Positions 5,327 to 5,885 of a DNA stretch of 5,885 nt are shown here, piece by piece; the stretch's first letter is position 1; each line of letters opens with the position of its first letter. The position numbers and the translations under genes are program-made. Below the pieces are notes generated by a model. That model did not search any database, had not been told where the DNA came from, and saw only the letters and a list, made by a program, of their open reading frames with translations. Source of the stretch: Nitrospiraceae bacterium (GTDB lineage Bacteria > Nitrospirota > Thermodesulfovibrionia > Thermodesulfovibrionales > UBA1546). The stretch spans positions 1 through 5,885 of the forward strand of contig DOHC01000060.1 in NCBI GenBank assembly GCA_003535475.1, read 5' to 3'.

Positions 5327-5815
5327 ATGACAAATGCAATTGAGATTGCTATCAAGATGGAGACAGACGCAATAAGGTTCTATAAGGAGGCGGCGGATAA
5401 GACAAAAAATCCTGTCGGCAAAAAAATGTTCCTGACCGTAAGGGAAGATGAAAAAAGGCATCTTAATATGCTTACGCAGATATTCAAAGGACTTGATGTC
5501 AAGGCCAGCGATGTCAGTCCGATGAAGAATATAAAAACTGTTTTTGAATCAATGAAAAATGAGATGGTGAAAAAAATTCAGGCAACTACAGACGAATTAG
5601 AGGCTTTCAATATAGCCTTGCAGATGGAAAAAGAAGGCATCAATTTCTATAAGAGGGCTTTATCTGGCGCAAAAAAAGACAAAGAAAAGGCTTTATTTGA
5701 AAGACTCATAAAAGAAGAAGAACAGCATTACAGTATCTTTGCAAATTCCTATTCTTTCCTTTCCGACACCGGAAACTGGTTCATGTGGGAAGAACACAGC
5801 ATTGTTGAAGGATGA
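5327..5815 (+). CDS. Ferritin-like di-iron protein (rubrerythrin family), second paralogue with aromatic C-terminal tail
   Basis: This 162-aa protein has the same architecture as its upstream neighbour: ligand set E12, E42-x2-H45 in the first half and E101, E131-x2-H134 in the second, with Tyr 7 residues after each helix Glu (Y19, Y108). The helix linker lies at about 55-90. It also lacks a rubredoxin domain and any cysteine. Unlike the first copy it ends in a distinct tail, NWFMWEEHSIVEG (150-162), rich in Trp, Phe and acidic residues, which I recall as a recurrent ending in one branch of this family. GAGGAGG at 5315-5321 is 5 nt before the ATG. The pair looks like a tandem duplication followed by divergence, with only motif-level identity left. 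A role in peroxide, oxygen or iron metabolism with the nitroreductase is inferred from context. Confidence 0.88.
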   Translation: MTNAIEIAIKMETDAIRFYKEAADKTKNPVGKKMFLTVREDEKRHLNMLTQIFKGLDVKASDVSPMKNIKTVFESMKNEMVKKIQATTDELEAFNIALQMEKEGINFYKRALSGAKKDKEKALFERLIKEEEQHYSIFANSYSFLSDTGNWFMWEEHSIVEG

Positions 5816-5885
5816 ACGCCATGGGCATAACGCAGAATAAGAGTTAAGAGAGCCTAAAGTTCATGCAAAAAACATTGCGGTATTT

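Noticed and set aside
5812..5847. Eleven-codon frame starting in an ATGA overlap with the second ferritin-like stop
   Set aside because: The overlap looks like translational coupling, but the product is tiny, unrecognised, and the GAAGG directly abuts the ATG with no spacing.
5864..5885. Possible start of a next gene (ATG followed by MQKTLRY-like codons)
   Set aside because: Only seven codons are visible before the window ends and there is no clear ribosome site, so it cannot be supported.

Overview
The window looks like a stretch of chromosome from a Gram-negative, probably environmental bacterium. A lipopolysaccharide (LPS) inner-core heptose gene implies an outer membrane. Base composition is moderate to AT-rich, with many AAA/ATA codons, strong AGGAGG-type ribosome sites and sigma70-like promoters. 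Ferritin-like rubrerythrin relatives next to a nitroreductase suggest an anaerobic or microaerophilic life. Nitrospirota or a former deltaproteobacterial lineage would fit, but that is an inference from gene style, not a proven placement. No phage, transposon, tRNA, rRNA or CRISPR array was seen.

Layout. (1) Positions 2-334 (+) hold the C-terminal end of an HD-GYP cyclic-di-GMP phosphodiesterase cut by the window edge. (2) Converging on it is a minus-strand pair, 2714 to 360: a 510-aa fusion of an LPS heptosyltransferase II-type glycosyltransferase with a GmhB-type heptose-bisphosphate phosphatase, then dapB (lysine/diaminopimelate synthesis) 18 bp downstream. (3) Divergent from the fusion gene is queE (2817-3452, +), the 7-carboxy-7-deazaguanine synthase of queuosine synthesis. 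(4) Converging on queE with a 5-bp gap is a NUDIX hydrolase (3988-3458, -) that starts with TTG. (5) Divergent from it, across a 186-bp region carrying two good opposed promoters, is a three-gene plus-strand operon: a nitroreductase-family flavoprotein and two tandem ferritin-like di-iron proteins without rubredoxin domains (4175-5815). The last 70 bp hold no supported gene.

How the genes work together. The fusion protein joins one step of ADP-heptose synthesis to a glycosyltransferase that uses ADP-heptose. DapB serves cell-wall and lysine precursor supply, so the minus-strand pair is an envelope-related transcription unit. The last three genes form a plausible redox or oxidative-stress module (flavin reductase plus di-iron peroxidase or oxygen/peroxide scavengers); the electron-transfer link between them is inference. 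The most notable points are the heptosyltransferase-phosphatase fusion, a heptanucleotide tandem repeat translated inside it, the nitroreductase/double ferritin-like operon with its structured upstream region, and a perfect inverted repeat spanning two converging stop codons.
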